Source: Tubiluchus corallicola (Eukaryota; Priapulida; Priapulimorpha; Priapulimorphida; Tubiluchidae). Taken from it: 64,000 nt of DNA. Made by a program: the position numbers and the translations under genes. Shown here piece after piece: positions 12,501 through 27,184 of the stretch (the first letter of the stretch is position 1; every line of letters starts with the position of its first letter). The notes beneath the pieces were generated by a model, which did no database searches, was not told the origin of the DNA, and was given only the letters and a program-made list of their open reading frames with translations. The DNA lies in contig JAQGDQ010000003.1 in the NCBI GenBank assembly GCA_030141605.1, positions 763,501 through 827,500 of the forward strand, given 5' to 3'.

Positions 12501-14809
12501 GACTGTGTGATGGAAATGAGTATGTCAAGCCAAATGATGGATGATTTTGTACCACAGTGGCTTTATAATTATTATAAAGTCAAGTTATATGGGCAACAGC
12601 TTGCAAGCACCGGAAGACCACTGGCAGAGAATCAAGTGTGGAATATTGCCGTTAAAGCTAAATCGAAATAGAAAAATAAACGACTGTGACATCGTTTTGT
12701 GACATTTAGAAAATTTGAATGTTAGACAATAATCGGCAGAGGAACCTATATGCTATCTTTGAACATGTAAAAACTAGCAATTCTTGGTCTATTGAGAAGA
12801 TGAAGTCAATCAGTTGCAAAAGAAACACGAACGCACTATCACTCTTGGAACACATATTATTTCCTTCTTCTACGTCGAGCTTTGCCGTTAAATTGTCGAG
12901 CAATCTATCTTTCGATTAACGCAACTTTCAAAAGCCAATTTATGGGCAGTAATTTAATATTTAAATGTCGAATGAGAATTTTCAGAATAAAAGAAAATTT
13001 ACTGAACTAAAGAAATGTCTTAAAGCCCACAAAAACTTGGTTTATGAATTCGTGAAGAGTACAATGATGTACCAGTACAAACTTGAAGTCTCACACATGC
13101 TACAGTCAGACTGTTCAAGTATTGAAAGTGAGTCTAGGTATGTAACTAGGCTGCCTTTCAACACTCTGTTTTTGTTACACTATTGAAAACCCGCTGAAAA
13201 GCTCTTAACAATGAAGATGACAGACTTGCAACCAGAACTGGTTACATGCGAGCAAAAATGCAAGATTTAAATTTACAAGAATCTTCAGCCCGCTGTCTTT
13301 ATGATAATATCATAGGAGTTTTGCCGGGAAATAAATTATGTTTGCACTAGTTTGTTGCAATCAGACGGAAATTTATCTGAGAACAAATACAATCTTGCGC
13401 AAATGCTGTTTGTTCTTGCGCACAGGGATATCAGCTTCATTGCCGAGCCGGCGGCAATCAACTAATGACAAAGAACATCCTTGCAAGTTAAGATGATAGA
13501 AGAAGCCATGCAAGAGATGATTAGCACTGTCAACTGAAAGTTCTAAAATACCAAATGTAGACTTGGATTTTTTAAAAGTTTATTATTAAACAGCCAATCA
13601 GTGCTGTGCAATTAATCACAGTTCTGTGGGTACCCATTACAGCTAATGTGCCAATTAGCATGCAATGATAAAAAGTAAGCCGTCAATCTTTGTATAGATT
13701 AATCATTGGCAGTAAATCATTTAATAAAACGGGACGCATTAAAATATTGTGTTGAGTAGGCTCAGTACAATGTACAATACTAAAACAGTTCTAAGGAATG
13801 AGGCGCAAAAACGTGAATGTTGAACCTATTCCAACGTAAGCAAAAAAATCATCAGCAAGACCAGCACAGCTAGCATACTACAGCTTATAAAAATAATTCT
13901 GCTCAAAACAAGTCGTTGCCATATGTATCCGATTCCGAAAAAAATATGTAGTAACGGACGTAAATTCTTGCGGAAATAATCAACCAAATTAATTAAAACA
14001 TACTAGATTTGTGTATGATTTTATAAAGAACAAACCTGGTTCTCTAGCCACTGCAAAAAACTGCTAAGTGCTGTTTAACGTATTTAGGAGTCAGTAAAAT
14101 TGCATCCTGAAATTTCTCATGTACTAAAATCCTACATCAACTAACTTTAATAGTACTAAGCAACGTGTATGATTATTTTCTTTGGTGTGTGAAACACTTA
14201 ATTGATAACAATTGATAGTCCTTTTTAAATTTCAGTCATTCCTGTGTTACGATGACGTGCCTGCAGCATGTTTCTGAACTAACATCATGTAAGCATTGCG
14301 TGCAGTGTACTAACATAATTTTGCTGAATAACAACGCACGACATCCATTAATACAAAACGCTTTGTTTAAGATGTAAGCTCAAAAACGTTTTGTTAGAAG
14401 CAGCTAAATGGGAACATTTTTATTATAAGAGTATATAATATCAATGAAAAATTCTTCAAGTGCAGACAAAATGATGGTCCAAATTACAATGTCCATGAAA
14501 TCTATGGACATTACAACATTAAGCAGTAAAAAACGCACTGCTCGAGGGTAAAGCTAGTGTATTAGACATAGACATAAAGCCAAAGTGCCCAAAGAGGAAA
14601 GAACACAGCAATGATTATAAAATTATGAGCAGGGTCTTTCTTCCACCTGTAAACTGCAACTAATGGCGCATGCTGTCTCGGCCAAGATTTAAATCAATTA
14701 GATTATGGCCAGTTTTAAGTTAAAGTTCTAGTTTAAAAGATGTTTATAATAACATCTAGCGATAAACATTTAAATGGATTTTTACGGTACAGGTTTTGCT
14801 CGGCACACC
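9591..14809. other. Intergenic, no gene supported
   Basis: AT-rich with only short frames. It contains the probable LINE tail near 11.6 kb. No exon with recognisable protein content was seen. Confidence 0.55.
11590..11697 (+). mobile_element. Probable LINE 3' tail ending in ACTA repeats
   Basis: The sequence ends ggtcaataaaattaactaac then taactc, a short terminal tandem repeat of the kind seen at the 3' ends of several non-LTR retrotransposons. No coding sequence is preserved. The call rests on the tail alone. Confidence 0.3.
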
Positions 14810-14975
14810 TGTTTTCATTTTCTTTCTGTTCTTCTCCCAACTATCCCTTCTCTCTCGCTGGCTCTTCCGCTCCTCTTTCTTCCTCCTCAACACTGCTTTC
14901 CCTACCCGTTCGCTCTCTTTTTCCCAGTCCCCCTTCTTTCTCTCTACCACTCTTTCTCTTCTCTCTCTCTCACCA
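14810..14975 (+). repeat. Polypyrimidine (C/T) tract with CTCTCT end
   Basis: A low-complexity pyrimidine-rich run ending in a short CT microsatellite. It yields several overlapping spurious frames on both strands. Confidence 0.85.
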
Positions 14976-15314
14976 TCAATTTAAATAGCGTTCTATACGT
15001 AATTTTTCTGCAAAACTAATGCACGACGGATTGAGTTTCCCAATTAGGTGGCATTACAGCAAATAATGGAATCTGCTTACTCAAATTTAATATCGACAAT
15101 TTAAATCTCAGCGTCTAAATTCGTACATGCAACGTTACGTTTCAAAGTAAAATAATTGTCAACGATCGACAGTGAATCTCGCTGAATCGCTAATAATCTT
15201 ACACGAGGCAATAATCGAAATGTCACACTGGTTAGTAAAAAGAAAAAATTATCCTCCTGAAACAGCATCTATTTTCAATAGAAAAGTCTGAAGAAGGACG
15301 AATCGTTCAGCGGA

Positions 15315-15545
<231 letters not shown>

Positions 15546-15714
15546 ACTAGTGAATGTTTTCGACTCTGTCAAAAACTATAAGATTCTGCTTATGTGACAG
15601 GAGATGATTTAAGTGGCTACTTTGTTGCATATTTAGAAATAAAAAACGTTTTTCAGAATAGTTAACAATGTGTACGTAAATACGTAGTTTCCGCGAAATC
15701 TGTACTTGTCACTT

Positions 15715-16500
15715 TTTGATCGGCGACCTGAGGGTCAACGGTCAACCAGTGTGGGTGTGACTCATACTACTCAGTCCGTGTCATCGAAACCTTTCATTTT
15801 TTACATATTGCAACGTACTGCTGCTCTACACTGCATGCATTTGTATTTTTCACCTCCAATATCAATTTTTGCCTCCTAGTGGGGTTAGCGGTTGATCAAT
15901 CTAACCTTAGGTCATCACATTCAAATCGTCTCCTCGAGATCTTTCATTTGCTGCACTAAAAGATACTATAATTGGAACTTGTCACTTTAACCTATAACCT
16001 AGGGGTCAAGGGTCAACCAATGTTGGCGTGACTCATATCACACAATTAGTCTCATTGATACCTTTCACTTGATACAGTACAACCTGCTGCTTCTTGACAG
16101 TGGAAGCATTTGTGTCCCAGGCCCTCAGTTTCGGGTTTTGCCCCGGGTCAGGGTTTAGGAAATCTGGGCGTAGCTCAAACCAATTTAATTCGCTTCACCA
16201 AGACATTTCATTTGATGTACTATAAACCACTTTTATTGGATAGTGCAAGCATTAGTGTCCCAACCTACGATTTCGGTTTTTCTCCCCTAGCGGGGTTCGG
16301 GATCAACCAGCCTGTGTGTAACAAATACCATTCGACTTGCCTCATTTACCTTTCATTTGATATATTACACTCTACTGTTACTCGACATTGGCAACACTGG
16401 TATCCCCGACCGCTCGATTTTGGTTTTTGTCCCTTACCAAAAAATTTTCTTATACGCAAATGGCCCATATTCAGTGATGCACTGCAACTCGCCCCACTTA
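15715..16500 (+). repeat. Degenerate tandem array, five units of about 120-150 bp
   Basis: A motif CTTTCATTTGAT-(N)ACTA recurs at 15,791, 15,941, 16,062, 16,205 and 16,350. Each copy is preceded by a GGGTCAA-GGTCAACCA or similar block and a T-x-ACTCAT stretch, and followed by a GCATT-GTGTCCC stretch in the later units. The spacing is 150, 121, 143 and 145. A 160-codon frame at 16,110-16,592 is a by-product of the array. The repeat type is not recognised. Confidence 0.75.
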
Positions 16501-19500
16501 GCCACATATCAAAAATTGTCCCTAAAAGGAGATCCAGCCTAATGAAAAAAACAAGAAGCCCCGCCTGCTGTGAGATCTTCGACCCGGGGTGACGGGTTAC
16601 TTATAAATATAAATCCTCTATCTGGGGAGTGTTTCCTGTGAGTTTCATGACCCAAGCCCTAAGCGTGCATGGGTCAGTGTTTCATGAGCGTATCCCTTTC
16701 TTCTGCCTTAGGCCGACCCAAGATCAAGAAAGCAACAAATTTCGACCTCTCACCAAAAAGCTATTCGGCCCCTGTATCTTTGGACTATTGCTAGCCCTAC
16801 TGCAAATTAATTTTCAATGTGTTTGACAAACCAATTTGTGGGTAAACGCCCGGAAACAACTCAATTAGCATGTAGTGTATTTATTTTACTTAAACTTAGA
16901 AAAATATAACAAATGAATTCACACATAAACTGTCCATAAAACAAAGTTAATTTATTGTACCGCTGAATAGAAATTTTTACGCACGGTGGAAGCCGCCATT
17001 CACGCGAAATTATGACGTATCCGTCTATTTGATGAGCTTCGTGACTTTTCGTAAGCGCTCGTAGCTTTTGGTAAGCACGCGTTACCTAAACAAATTCAAA
17101 CTATTGCAGCTTACCTAATGTTCATGCAAAGATATCACCAAATTAGCTATACAAGCGTCCAAGCGTGAAATTACCGCGACTTTAAAGTGAGTTTACTAAT
17201 TACACGAAGTGCTTATGATCACTTTTATTACTAAACTCTTCTCACATTTTTCGCGAACAATGAAATAAGCTTAACTTCCCAGAAGGTTTGGGCTTTCCTC
17301 TAAACAGTATGCCTACTTGCGTATTGCAGAACGAATGAGTGTAATCTTTCTGAACCGTGTTTTAGTATCTTCAATTATGTTTGGATGTGAGAATAAAATG
17401 TGCTTCCTTTTAACATGTAGGAAGAAACACTGAAGCCATGCTGCGTGTACCTTTCGTGAGCTGACAGAGATAGTTCCAACATGTTGCTTAATAGTCACCC
17501 AGTGAAATGTGGTCGCTTTCAAATTCAATATTTGCATTTCTTGCGGCCGAGAAATTTAAGGCATGCTGTCGTGCGAATGCCGACCTGTTTTGCAGATGAG
17601 GATGCAGCCAATTCCATAGATTTATATGACAGATGCTGCCCATCATTCGGGAACTCTGTGTAAATATTTGTTGGCGCAGCTTATTTTCACATTCATTTTT
17701 ACGACAAATATGGCGAAATTACCGTTTAATTGCATACCATTGCCTAATGCCTCAGGGAGATGGATACTCACACGTGTGTGCGCATAAGACGCACAAACTG
17801 TAACCTTGGTTCAAACAGAAACCAAAATGGCTTTATAACCTAGGTTACAACAGACATTGCAAGTTGACGTTACGTATAACACGCATAAGTAAACCCTATA
17901 AGTATATACTCGTTTACAGATTGCACAAAGTCACCAAAACTGACTGTATACACTAGATATTAATAAAAGCAATTTTTCAGGTAGTATTTTCTTAATAAGC
18001 AGTTTTCTTAATGAGTGAAGTCGTGTGTGCACGTAGGCCACTTTATACCTCGTAAATTAACAGCACAAACTAACGCACAATTTCGATTCTTCTTCAGCCT
18101 CCTTGTTGTTAATATCTATGTGGTGTTGCGAGTCAGGTTGTTGAGGTTACAGGGACAGTGTGAGTGAGCATTAACAAATGTCAAACATGCACACCCACGT
18201 ACATCCTAATCGTGCGTGACACAAATGTCCGGAATTTCGTGTTGTTTCTTTGAGACTTCAAAACAGTTTTCAATGTCAGTAGTATTTCACTACTTTTACA
18301 ATGTAAATTCATATTTACTTGCATTCACCCCCTTTCACCTATATCTAGTGACTAGTTTAATCTACAGCCAAACAGAAAAACTGAAATTGAACCGTTTAAA
18401 ATGCACGGACTAACTCTTTTCAAATTTGCGCTTCAAGCAACGGTGATCAAGAATGATGCCATATTTCGGTACAACGGCAGAGAATAGAACTCCGAATTTA
18501 TAGGACTTTCAATTGTAACTTTAGTTAAGAGTATTTTAGTCACTTGACATGCAATTATAAAAACTTTCACAAAGTTCCTTTAAAAATCGTTTTTGGCAAG
18601 AATCAATCACGATTTATTTCCGCTGCTGCTATGTAACAGATTTAACCACTTGCGTACCAACTAAAATAACAATTCAGCCAAACTAACTATTTTGCCTTCA
18701 GTTCTAGTCCTATACATTGTCATCCACAAATCTGTCGGTTAGGCACCTGACGTGTCGTCCTGTCATTTACCCTGCCAAGCTTATAATTCAATTTTACGAC
18801 AAAACTGCAAGGTAATTGAACTATACGATCTATCCGCATCATATCCGCATCACATATACAGCTTTGATGTTCAACATTATGCGTTTTTAAGTTAATAAAC
18901 ATTAAATAAAACAAGAAAGAAACAGCCCCCCAGAGAACGCCACTGGCAGCCTCTGTGTCATTAACATTCCCATCAGACAGTGACGAAAGTAATTTCGCGC
19001 TCTGCCCTTGACGTTTCTTGCGTCCATTTCTTGCGAAATTTCGCAGTTTGTCTTCCTATTCTCGTTTTCAATTTGTCACAAGTCTTACATCAATAACTTT
19101 GCCGTTCACAAGTAGGAAGAAGAAAACTATTATTTAGCCACAGTCGATCTCCTGCTGAGGTTAATTTTCTCCCCGAATATATGTGAAGAAATAACCATTC
19201 GTTTTACCTACATCTGGATAACCATTCGTCACAACCAGCAGGTGCACTCTTGCCTTACAGACTTGCCGCAACTTGCTTAAAATTGTCAGATGTTCGAATT
19301 AAAATTATCTCTAATTCACGTGATAATTAATTGACAAAGCAAACTAATCAAGAACTTTGAATCTATGACTTACAAATAGGTGCAAAGTTATCAGAAAGGG
19401 TTAAGATAGGAAATAATCCCGGATTCACACTATGTAACACAGTTAAGTTCCATGCACTTGTACACTATATATGTATAATATATATATATTAATTACCAGC

Positions 19501-19662
19501 ATTATTAGCTTATACTGACAACAACGCTGTATAAAACTTGAAAATTTGAACTGGCGTGGCCAATTTGAGACAAGCTTAAGTAAATTTGCGTAAAGTTCGA
19601 AAGAATAATCAGAGATTTCGCAGCGCACACTTCATTAACTAAGAAAAGAATAAATTATTTAA
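16501..19662. other. Intergenic, no gene supported
   Basis: Short frames only. A GC-richer 250-bp stretch follows the degenerate array (16,540-16,800) without recognisable content. Confidence 0.55.
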
Positions 19663-20278
19663 AGCAAAACCGGAACCCATTTCCTTAATTGTAGATCGAA
19701 ACAATCTACTTTAAAATGTTGAAAGGATACATACTATTTTTTTCAAAACTGACTTACGTGAAAGAATTATTACCACACAAACACAATTTTACGTTCGCGC
19801 CACTAGTTCTTCGCTGTTACATGCATTTCGCCATTCGCTAGTTAGATTGGCATCAGCGCCTTGCATTGCACGGAAACGCATTGCACAAAAACAAGCACCT
19901 CTCAGTTCGGATGTGTTAGTTTGTGACGAACTACACGTTCGACAGTTCATGCGTGAGCACAGCGGTAAATTTTAAATTTGAATTTTTATCTTAAAACTTG
20001 CCTAGTTTTAGTACAAGACACTGAATATCTTACACTTACAGTACCACTGTACTTCAATTTTCGCTTTCGGAAACAGGTCAACATGCTCATGGAATATTTT
20101 TGCTGTTGAAAATTCTGTTAGTTTGTGATGTCGTCAATATTTGGGCTCGCCCACAGTTAATTAAATTTTTAACCTATTATTTAATTATCAGAAATGCTTT
20201 TGCAATATTAATTGTGTTTAAATGTATATTTTTTCAGACTTGAGAATGGGGTAGTATATGAAAAATCATCCTGTTCCT
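19663..20278 (+). mobile_element. TTAA-flanked dispersed repeat family A, copy 1
   Basis: It is bounded by TTAA at 19,659-19,662 and 20,279-20,282. It begins AGCAAAACCGGAACCC and ends near GGGGTAGTATATG then CATCCTGTTCCT. The same sequence in the same orientation occurs near 36.5 kb and 52.8 kb. Landmarks shared with copy 2 include TTCTTCGCTGTTACATG and TTCGCCATTCGCTAGTTAG. The copies diverge by many substitutions. There is no coding capacity. Confidence 0.85.
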
Positions 20279-20500
20279 TTAATCTTATCAATAAAATTAA
20301 TCGTATATTTTTGGTGCACACTAGTGATAGTGAAACAGTGGCATTTACCAGCTGGCGCGATCTTTCTAAATTATTAAGGATTTCTCGCTTTCAGTTCAGT
20401 TACATATGATGTCTTTCAAACGGGTTTGCAAAGTAATATGTATATACTGCACAAAAAATGACGGTTGACCAAAAAGTATATGATAAGATGGACTAAACTG

Positions 20501-20745
20501 TACTTTTGCTTAGTTAGTGAAGTGTGTGCTACGAATGCTCTGACTATTCTTTCGAACTTCATGCAAAAACGGCTAAACTACTAAAATTTTAAAACAACTT
20601 ACCGTTAAAAAGCCCGCACCAGCAGTTTAAAATTTCAAGTTTTATACGGCAGAACACAAGGAAGTAAGTGATACAAAATTTCAAGAAGATTTTTTACCTT
20701 CGTTCAACAGTAGTGTTTGCTTGTGCTTTAATTTTCATATAGGTA
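20501..20745 (+). repeat. Diverged dispersed repeat family C, copy 1
   Basis: It resembles 32,610-32,930. Common landmarks are ACTTTTGCTTA then TTGGTGAAGT or TTAGTGAAGT, a TTTATAC-GC motif, AAATTTCAA followed by GATTTTTTA, and GTAAAGTA near the end. Similarity is patchy, indicating an old repeat. Confidence 0.5.
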
Positions 20746-22530
20746 AAGTAGCTCAACTGCAGGCGCTTGCCTACAATCATTAATCGTCCTGGCTTTCCGA
20801 AACTTAGTTAACTGGTTTCTGTGAAATTATTTTCACAAAATCAAAACTCCTATGTTCGTAGGAATCAATAATATTCAAATAGAAGCAAATTTTAGAAAAG
20901 GAAAACTTTTGTTTAAAATAAATTTTTTTCAACGTTTGAAAAACCTGTCATTTCTTTAATTTCGCATAGCGGCTCAAAATCGTAGGATACTGTTCAAAAC
21001 TTCTGTCTATGACTCTATACTCTCACAAAATTCTCAAACGCACAGCATGTGAATGCAAAATCAATTTTGCTGGTGATGCGAGTCCATTTTATTATCGATT
21101 TATTCAGTATAATAAAACATTTTGCCCAAGTCTCATTATTACCGCTCAGAAGTGTTTATAAATAGCGTTTTTCCTCATTAACAAGAGTCTTAAAGTTTCC
21201 GATTTCGTCTACTACACGTGGGTAGTTGAAACCTAGCGCAGTTAAAACCTCAACTATGAGAAACGGGCGAAAAATAATGTTAATTATAATTACGCGCATA
21301 CAATTTTTATTAGAATATTCAACAGTAAAATGGGGTGTATGAGTTGTGGGCGAAAGTTACGTAAATGTGCCTCAAATACGCAATTAGAAATTTCTCACAA
21401 ACGTAGAAATTCTTCAAAAATGTTTTAAAAGTCCTCCAAAACACAGGATTTGTCTACACGCACTGCTGATAGAACCATTCACAACTCTTTCGCAACAATC
21501 TCACGAGTTTTTTTACACCCCGTATAATGTGACTTTTTTTAAATAGCCTATGTAAAAGGTCTACTGATTTTCTATTAGGCATAGCAAATTTTGTACAGTT
21601 TGTAAATTGTAACTGATCAAGAAAACGTTGAAAAGTGTGAACTTAATTGTTCCGAATCAGCAAAAATGGAAAGCGTATTATGAACCCTAATTGAAACTAC
21701 ATGCAGAATTTAGCAATAACTATGTAGCAATACAGAAATGAAACTAAATTTACATGTAAACTATAAGTTATATTTGCACTGATATTTAATCGCAAAGCTG
21801 CTTTCAGTATCATGCATGTCAGTTCAAGGTTTGCTTAATTTCTATCCATCAGTAATGACACTGCTTAATGTTTTCACAAGCATAACGCCACACCTTAACT
21901 CTACCTGTGTGAGCCGAATCAAGATACGGGGTTTTTAATTTTTTCCATTTTATAACAGCTTACTACTTACGCTAAGTACATAACGTGTTGTCAAAATCAA
22001 AGACATGCAAGGATGGGATTAGAGTGTATTCTTGATAAAGCCATACCGCACGCATAGCGTAGATTATTTCAATTACTTTAATTGATGTAAAATTTAAACA
22101 CATCTATAATGTATTTTTATTTGTTTATTCGTTTGTGTTAATTTCCTTCTGTTATGTGTCAATTAACTCTGTTTTAACTCTTTTAATAGTTTATTAAAAT
22201 TGCGCCTACAAAGCAATGTCACTTTTCAACCTGGGTAAAATACAACATGGATATATTGTGTACATGTGAACTATCTTCCCGTTTTAAAAGGCTGTAAGTT
22301 GGCAAACTCGCCCATGTACGCGCATGTTTGTCTTTACATTACTGTCAGAGGTTCATCAAAAAGAAATGTACTCGATTTCTTAATGCCTTTCACGCAAAAT
22401 CAATAGGTTCTGCTAATTCCGCATACGCTAGTTCTGCTAATTCTGCATCTTACCACAACACAGCATAAAAAACACTACCTTCTACCCGCCTCTCATACCT
22501 GTTAAGGCAACCTATAGAAGAAAAGAAAAA

Positions 22531-22785
22531 TTGTCGCAAAATTAAAGGCGCAGGGATAGATGGATCATGGGTACGGCATCTGTATTCGGTAAGCGAGAAG
22601 GACAGGTGAGCTAACCCATCGCTCGGCTGCCTTTCTTCTCCCAGGTACTCACTAAGGCTGAGTAGAATTAAGACGGCGAGTCCTATTCGAGTGAAACATT
22701 GTTCGAAAAAAACCCTAAGTGGGATTCCGACCCAGAACACCTGGATCAGTAACCAAGCAACATACTACTCAGCCACCAAACGTTG
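22531..22785 (-). mobile_element. tRNA-derived SINE
   Basis: Read on the minus strand, the 5' end has an RNA polymerase III box A-like TGGCTGAGTAG (22,765-22,775). A box B-like GGTCGGAATCC (22,722-22,732) follows inside a TGGGTCGGAATCCCA T-arm-like context. After this come a body with CCTGGGAGAAG and GTTAGCTCACCTGTCC and an AT-rich 3' tail. Imperfect direct repeats CCTATA(A/G)AAGAAAA at 22,511-22,525 and 22,786-22,800 look like a target-site duplication. The SINE family is not named. Confidence 0.7.
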
Positions 22786-25700
22786 CCTATAAAAGAAAAA
22801 GACGGAAATATCGGAAATTAGACAAGACGAGAAAACTAACGCCATTATTGAGAATATAATGATAATGATAGTACAGAATAGATTACGATGATGATGATAA
22901 TAATTGGCTGCAATATGCAAATGCGTCTGTTGCGAAAAAATAAAACTACGAGTGCAGTAGAAATGCATAAAACTAAACAGCTAAAGTGCATAAAAACTTA
23001 AAAAGCTAAACACTTAGCATCAATAACACACAAACCCACAAAAACGAAACAATAACGCGCATCAAGTCCCCCTACTCAGTAACGTTATAATGAGACTTAT
23101 GAGAGCCTTTTCATGGTATCCTTCTGTGCACGCTAGGCAACTGATAAGACTCGTTATCCAACTTGTTTTCTGATTACTGGCTATCTAACGGCTGTGACTA
23201 TTTCCTTCTTTGGCGGCTACCGCACCCCGTCTAAAAAGCGGTTTAAATAAAATTATCGTGTCACTACTAGGCAACATGCAGCGCGATAAAAGGTTGGAGA
23301 ATTATTATTGCACGAAGAGAGATTGCGTTTTCGATTTTCATTATTAAGACTTGCAATGATCGAACACGCTGTGACAATACAATGAATTGGCCGATCAAAA
23401 CATTGCTGGTTATGTGACGAGAAATTATTGATGTATTTCACGTTAAGTTTTCTTGTGCGAGCAGAGGTGACTTCAAGGACAAAAGAACACGCAAAATACG
23501 GGTGCCAAGGACCAGACTAATTGACAAACATCAAAAAGTCAGCGGCGCCCCTCATTCTAGTTACTTGACCAAGCCCAAAAACATTAGCAATGAAAATTCA
23601 TTAATCATATTATTGTAAGTACAAAAATATGTCTGAGACAACCATCTACATATTAATATCTATTGATTGTAACACATGTATGTGATGGTTGTACGAATAA
23701 TGCAGTTGCATAACTGAGTATATAGCTATGGAATAATAGTCCATGGTTCAATTTTAAACCCTCATAGGAAATGAGGATCGAGAAATGACATTTATATGCG
23801 AGGCCAATTATATGCGGCGGCAGTAGACCTTACACATGTATATGTGCCAGCAATACTTTCACTGCAGCTTGGCTCATGTGTTTAGAATCTACAATGTTCT
23901 CAATATATAACATCAAGTTAGTTACGTCCTAAATATACACATAAGTGAGGAATATAAATAATGGTTTCATTTATATCTGTCATGTATCATACACACAAAA
24001 CATTATGCATGATATTCAAGTAAGAAAATATTTTACGAGGAATGTCAGGGGTAATAGAAAGAAAAATATTTTTGTACAACTACGCTAAAACCAGACAAGT
24101 GAGGACTTTCCTCGAAAAATTATCATTGACTTATGAAAGCACTTTCCAAGTCATGCCAACTTTGATCAAACATGTTAGATCGATTCTAATCTAGCAAATG
24201 AAGCCAAGTAATGAATATTTATACAGGTGCCACAATTGCATGCATGTCATATAGCTCCCCAGTTACAACAATCAACAGCCAAAGCCTGGTGACAGCTCAC
24301 ATAAATTATACTTGACGGTATACAGTTGCTGACAATCGACTAACCAGGCCAGTCTGCATGGTTTATTGCATGAACCAATGTTATCTACCTACATTAATAT
24401 TTCACTGTTTACAATAACCACATAAGCAAGCACGACACGGCAACATCAGTAACTGGGGAGAATATTTTTTCCATACAGACCATTGCAGTTTCATTGTCAG
24501 TACTGCAAGAAACTACCCATTTGCTAATAATAATTACGGACAAGCGGGACAACTTAAATATTTTTAAAAGAACGTATAGAAACAGGAAAATGGAAAACTT
24601 AAGGATAAAGAAATTCCACAAGCAGTCGGTGGATTCTTGGCTTAAACCACGAGCGAAGTAAAAGGTCGATATTGCACCAGCAGCAAAATGGAATCACGTG
24701 ACACTGAAGATAGCAATAATATCCCACAAATGACACTGGTATGGATTTCGAATGTCAACTAATAAAATATTCTCTTTATAAAACCCGGAAAAACACAGTA
24801 TTCCAGCAATCGATACAAGCGCTAGATGGGCGATCATTTGTATGTACCACGTCCATCAATGCCTTGCCAAGTGTCTCTTTAACGGATAAACTCGAGTTTA
24901 TCTCTCTGTTAGGCTGAACTCTGGAAATGGCTTGCAGGATAAATTATGGATTAGTAATCATCAGTCCCATTAAGCGCACGGCATTTTTATCTAAACTGCC
25001 ACTATACCTCAGCTACGTTTTAGTTCCCTTACTCAGAAACTTGCATAGACGATTGTTCATCTTTAATTATTAAAAAGTTTGAATGACATTATAACAAACA
25101 AGGGAGTAGAAAGGCGACAAAGGCAGCAAAGCAAAACCCAATTGAAAAAGTTTAATCACCGATGGGACGTCTGGGCAACTGCTCCGATTGGACAAGGTCG
25201 ACAAAAGTCAACAAAGAAGTCGAATGAGTGATTAGATGTGAGCAAGTAGCAAGCACAAGCAGGCGAAACGGTCCAGCTTTTTGTAAGGCAATCCAGGAAA
25301 CAGATATTTTTGAAAATCGCCGCCATGACGCATATAAAACGAGAGTATCGGACTGCTATTTTGATGTGTACAAATAGATATGAAAAATTCAGGACTATTA
25401 GCTATCACCATCATCGTCAAAGTCAATAGGACCCCCATGGTCATCATCATACCGTACTGTATTATTATAACTCTTTTTACTATCTTTCACAGTATATACT
25501 ATCTGCTACATTGCACATTTTCTTTCACTTTACTAGAATTCTCAATTAATATGCCAGCAGCAACATCCGTGGTAACAGCGGCAGCCATTTTCGGTATCTA
25601 TTGGGCTGCATTATCAATACACGGTGTGTAAATTCAAATTAAAAATAAAAATACATTCAAATCGATTTTTACCGTGTTACTGATTTTTTCACATCTGGCA

Positions 25701-27174
25701 TAGCAGATAATAATAATTCCTATAAAATGATATTTATTTTATCGATAATCCACATTTTAACAGTATAATACTATTTCCAAAAAAGCCGTTGTTTCCAAAA
25801 CAAACGTCCACAACATAGTCGTACAATTACCTTTAAATAATTTAAAGAAAATTTATAGGCAATTTACAACTGGTGTAATTAACCCAAAACAGCAAAGTTT
25901 AAGCTGCTCCCAAAGGCTAAATATTGCAATTGCCAGATACATAACCAGAAAGTCGGAGAAAAGCAAAATAAAGAGCCATGCCATAATTCATTTATTGTTC
26001 ACTGCAAAGCGGAGACATCATGGATTATTCGATGGAGACAGGCAGTAATGCACTTAGTGAAATAATGACAAACTAATGTGTATAGTGCATGTTGTAGTCA
26101 AACGAGTATTTGTTATTTTCAACACGTGTTCAACATTTTGCAATAACTAAAATACGTGTAAACGTTTTCGGTATAGATTTTGATGTATTGCTGACAAAGG
26201 TAAAATGAGGTGTGACATTTTTTAAAACGTAACATGCTTTATAAATGACAATGGCGAGTTAAATTGGTGCATAGAGACCAATTAAACTCCCGGTTGGCAA
26301 TATTACATGACATTGCGAGTCTACCACTTTATATATGATATAATAAATTCTCATCGCCAGATTATTACACTATGTTGTGGGAGGTCCATCTGGGGTAACA
26401 CGGTTTATTGCTGAAAAAGCCCGAAATCGAAACGTACGTTCGAGTTAACGGGAGGAGCAGACTATTTACCCGTCAAACATTTTTCACACAATTCGTGCAA
26501 TCCTGTTATAAGATAAAAAGATTCACAGTGCTCAAAGATTGACAAAGAACCAGATCAGCCATGGAAAGACAAGTGAAAACGTGTTTATTCGCAGCAAGCA
26601 ATTGATTTCAGCAACAATATTCTAATGTAAAAATTTCTTCTTTTATCAATAAAGTTAACAGTTAAATGAAGACACTCTAACAGGGAGGCACAATTCTGAA
26701 TCGAAACAGCGAAAGGGTAGAATCGCCTTATATATAATAATCGCACATTACTGCCTTGTCTACAGTTTACTAGTACCGCATGTTAGTTTAGTTAGGTTTA
26801 GTTTAATTTATAACAAATATAAAGAAATAGGGCCAGCAGGCATTGTGCACTTGTGCTGGTTACGCATAAAAACAGATGAGCAATACAAACAAATCACACT
26901 TCAAAAGTTCGAAGGAATAAAAAACACAATTACATTACGAAAAGTAAACTGACGGAGAGAACCAATGACACCTCAATAATGATTAGATAAGACGCTATGA
27001 AGTTTGTTTTGGGCAGGCGATTGCTAAACGTTGAAAGACTTGGGGCATTAACAATCTCGTGTCGTGAGACAAATGATTCCATATATTACAATTCTGTTAG
27101 AAAAAGAATATTTGTGTAAGTTTGATCTAGAATAAACCATGGATAATTTAAAATTCTCCCCACGCAAGTTGTCA

Positions 27175-27184
27175 GGGGGGGGGG
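27175..27184 (+). repeat. Poly-G run (10 G)
   Basis: A homopolymer in AT-rich intergenic DNA. Confidence 0.9.

Noticed and set aside
16110-16592. 160-codon plus-strand frame
   Set aside because: It lies within the degenerate tandem array, has no recognisable domain, and its start falls inside a repeat unit.
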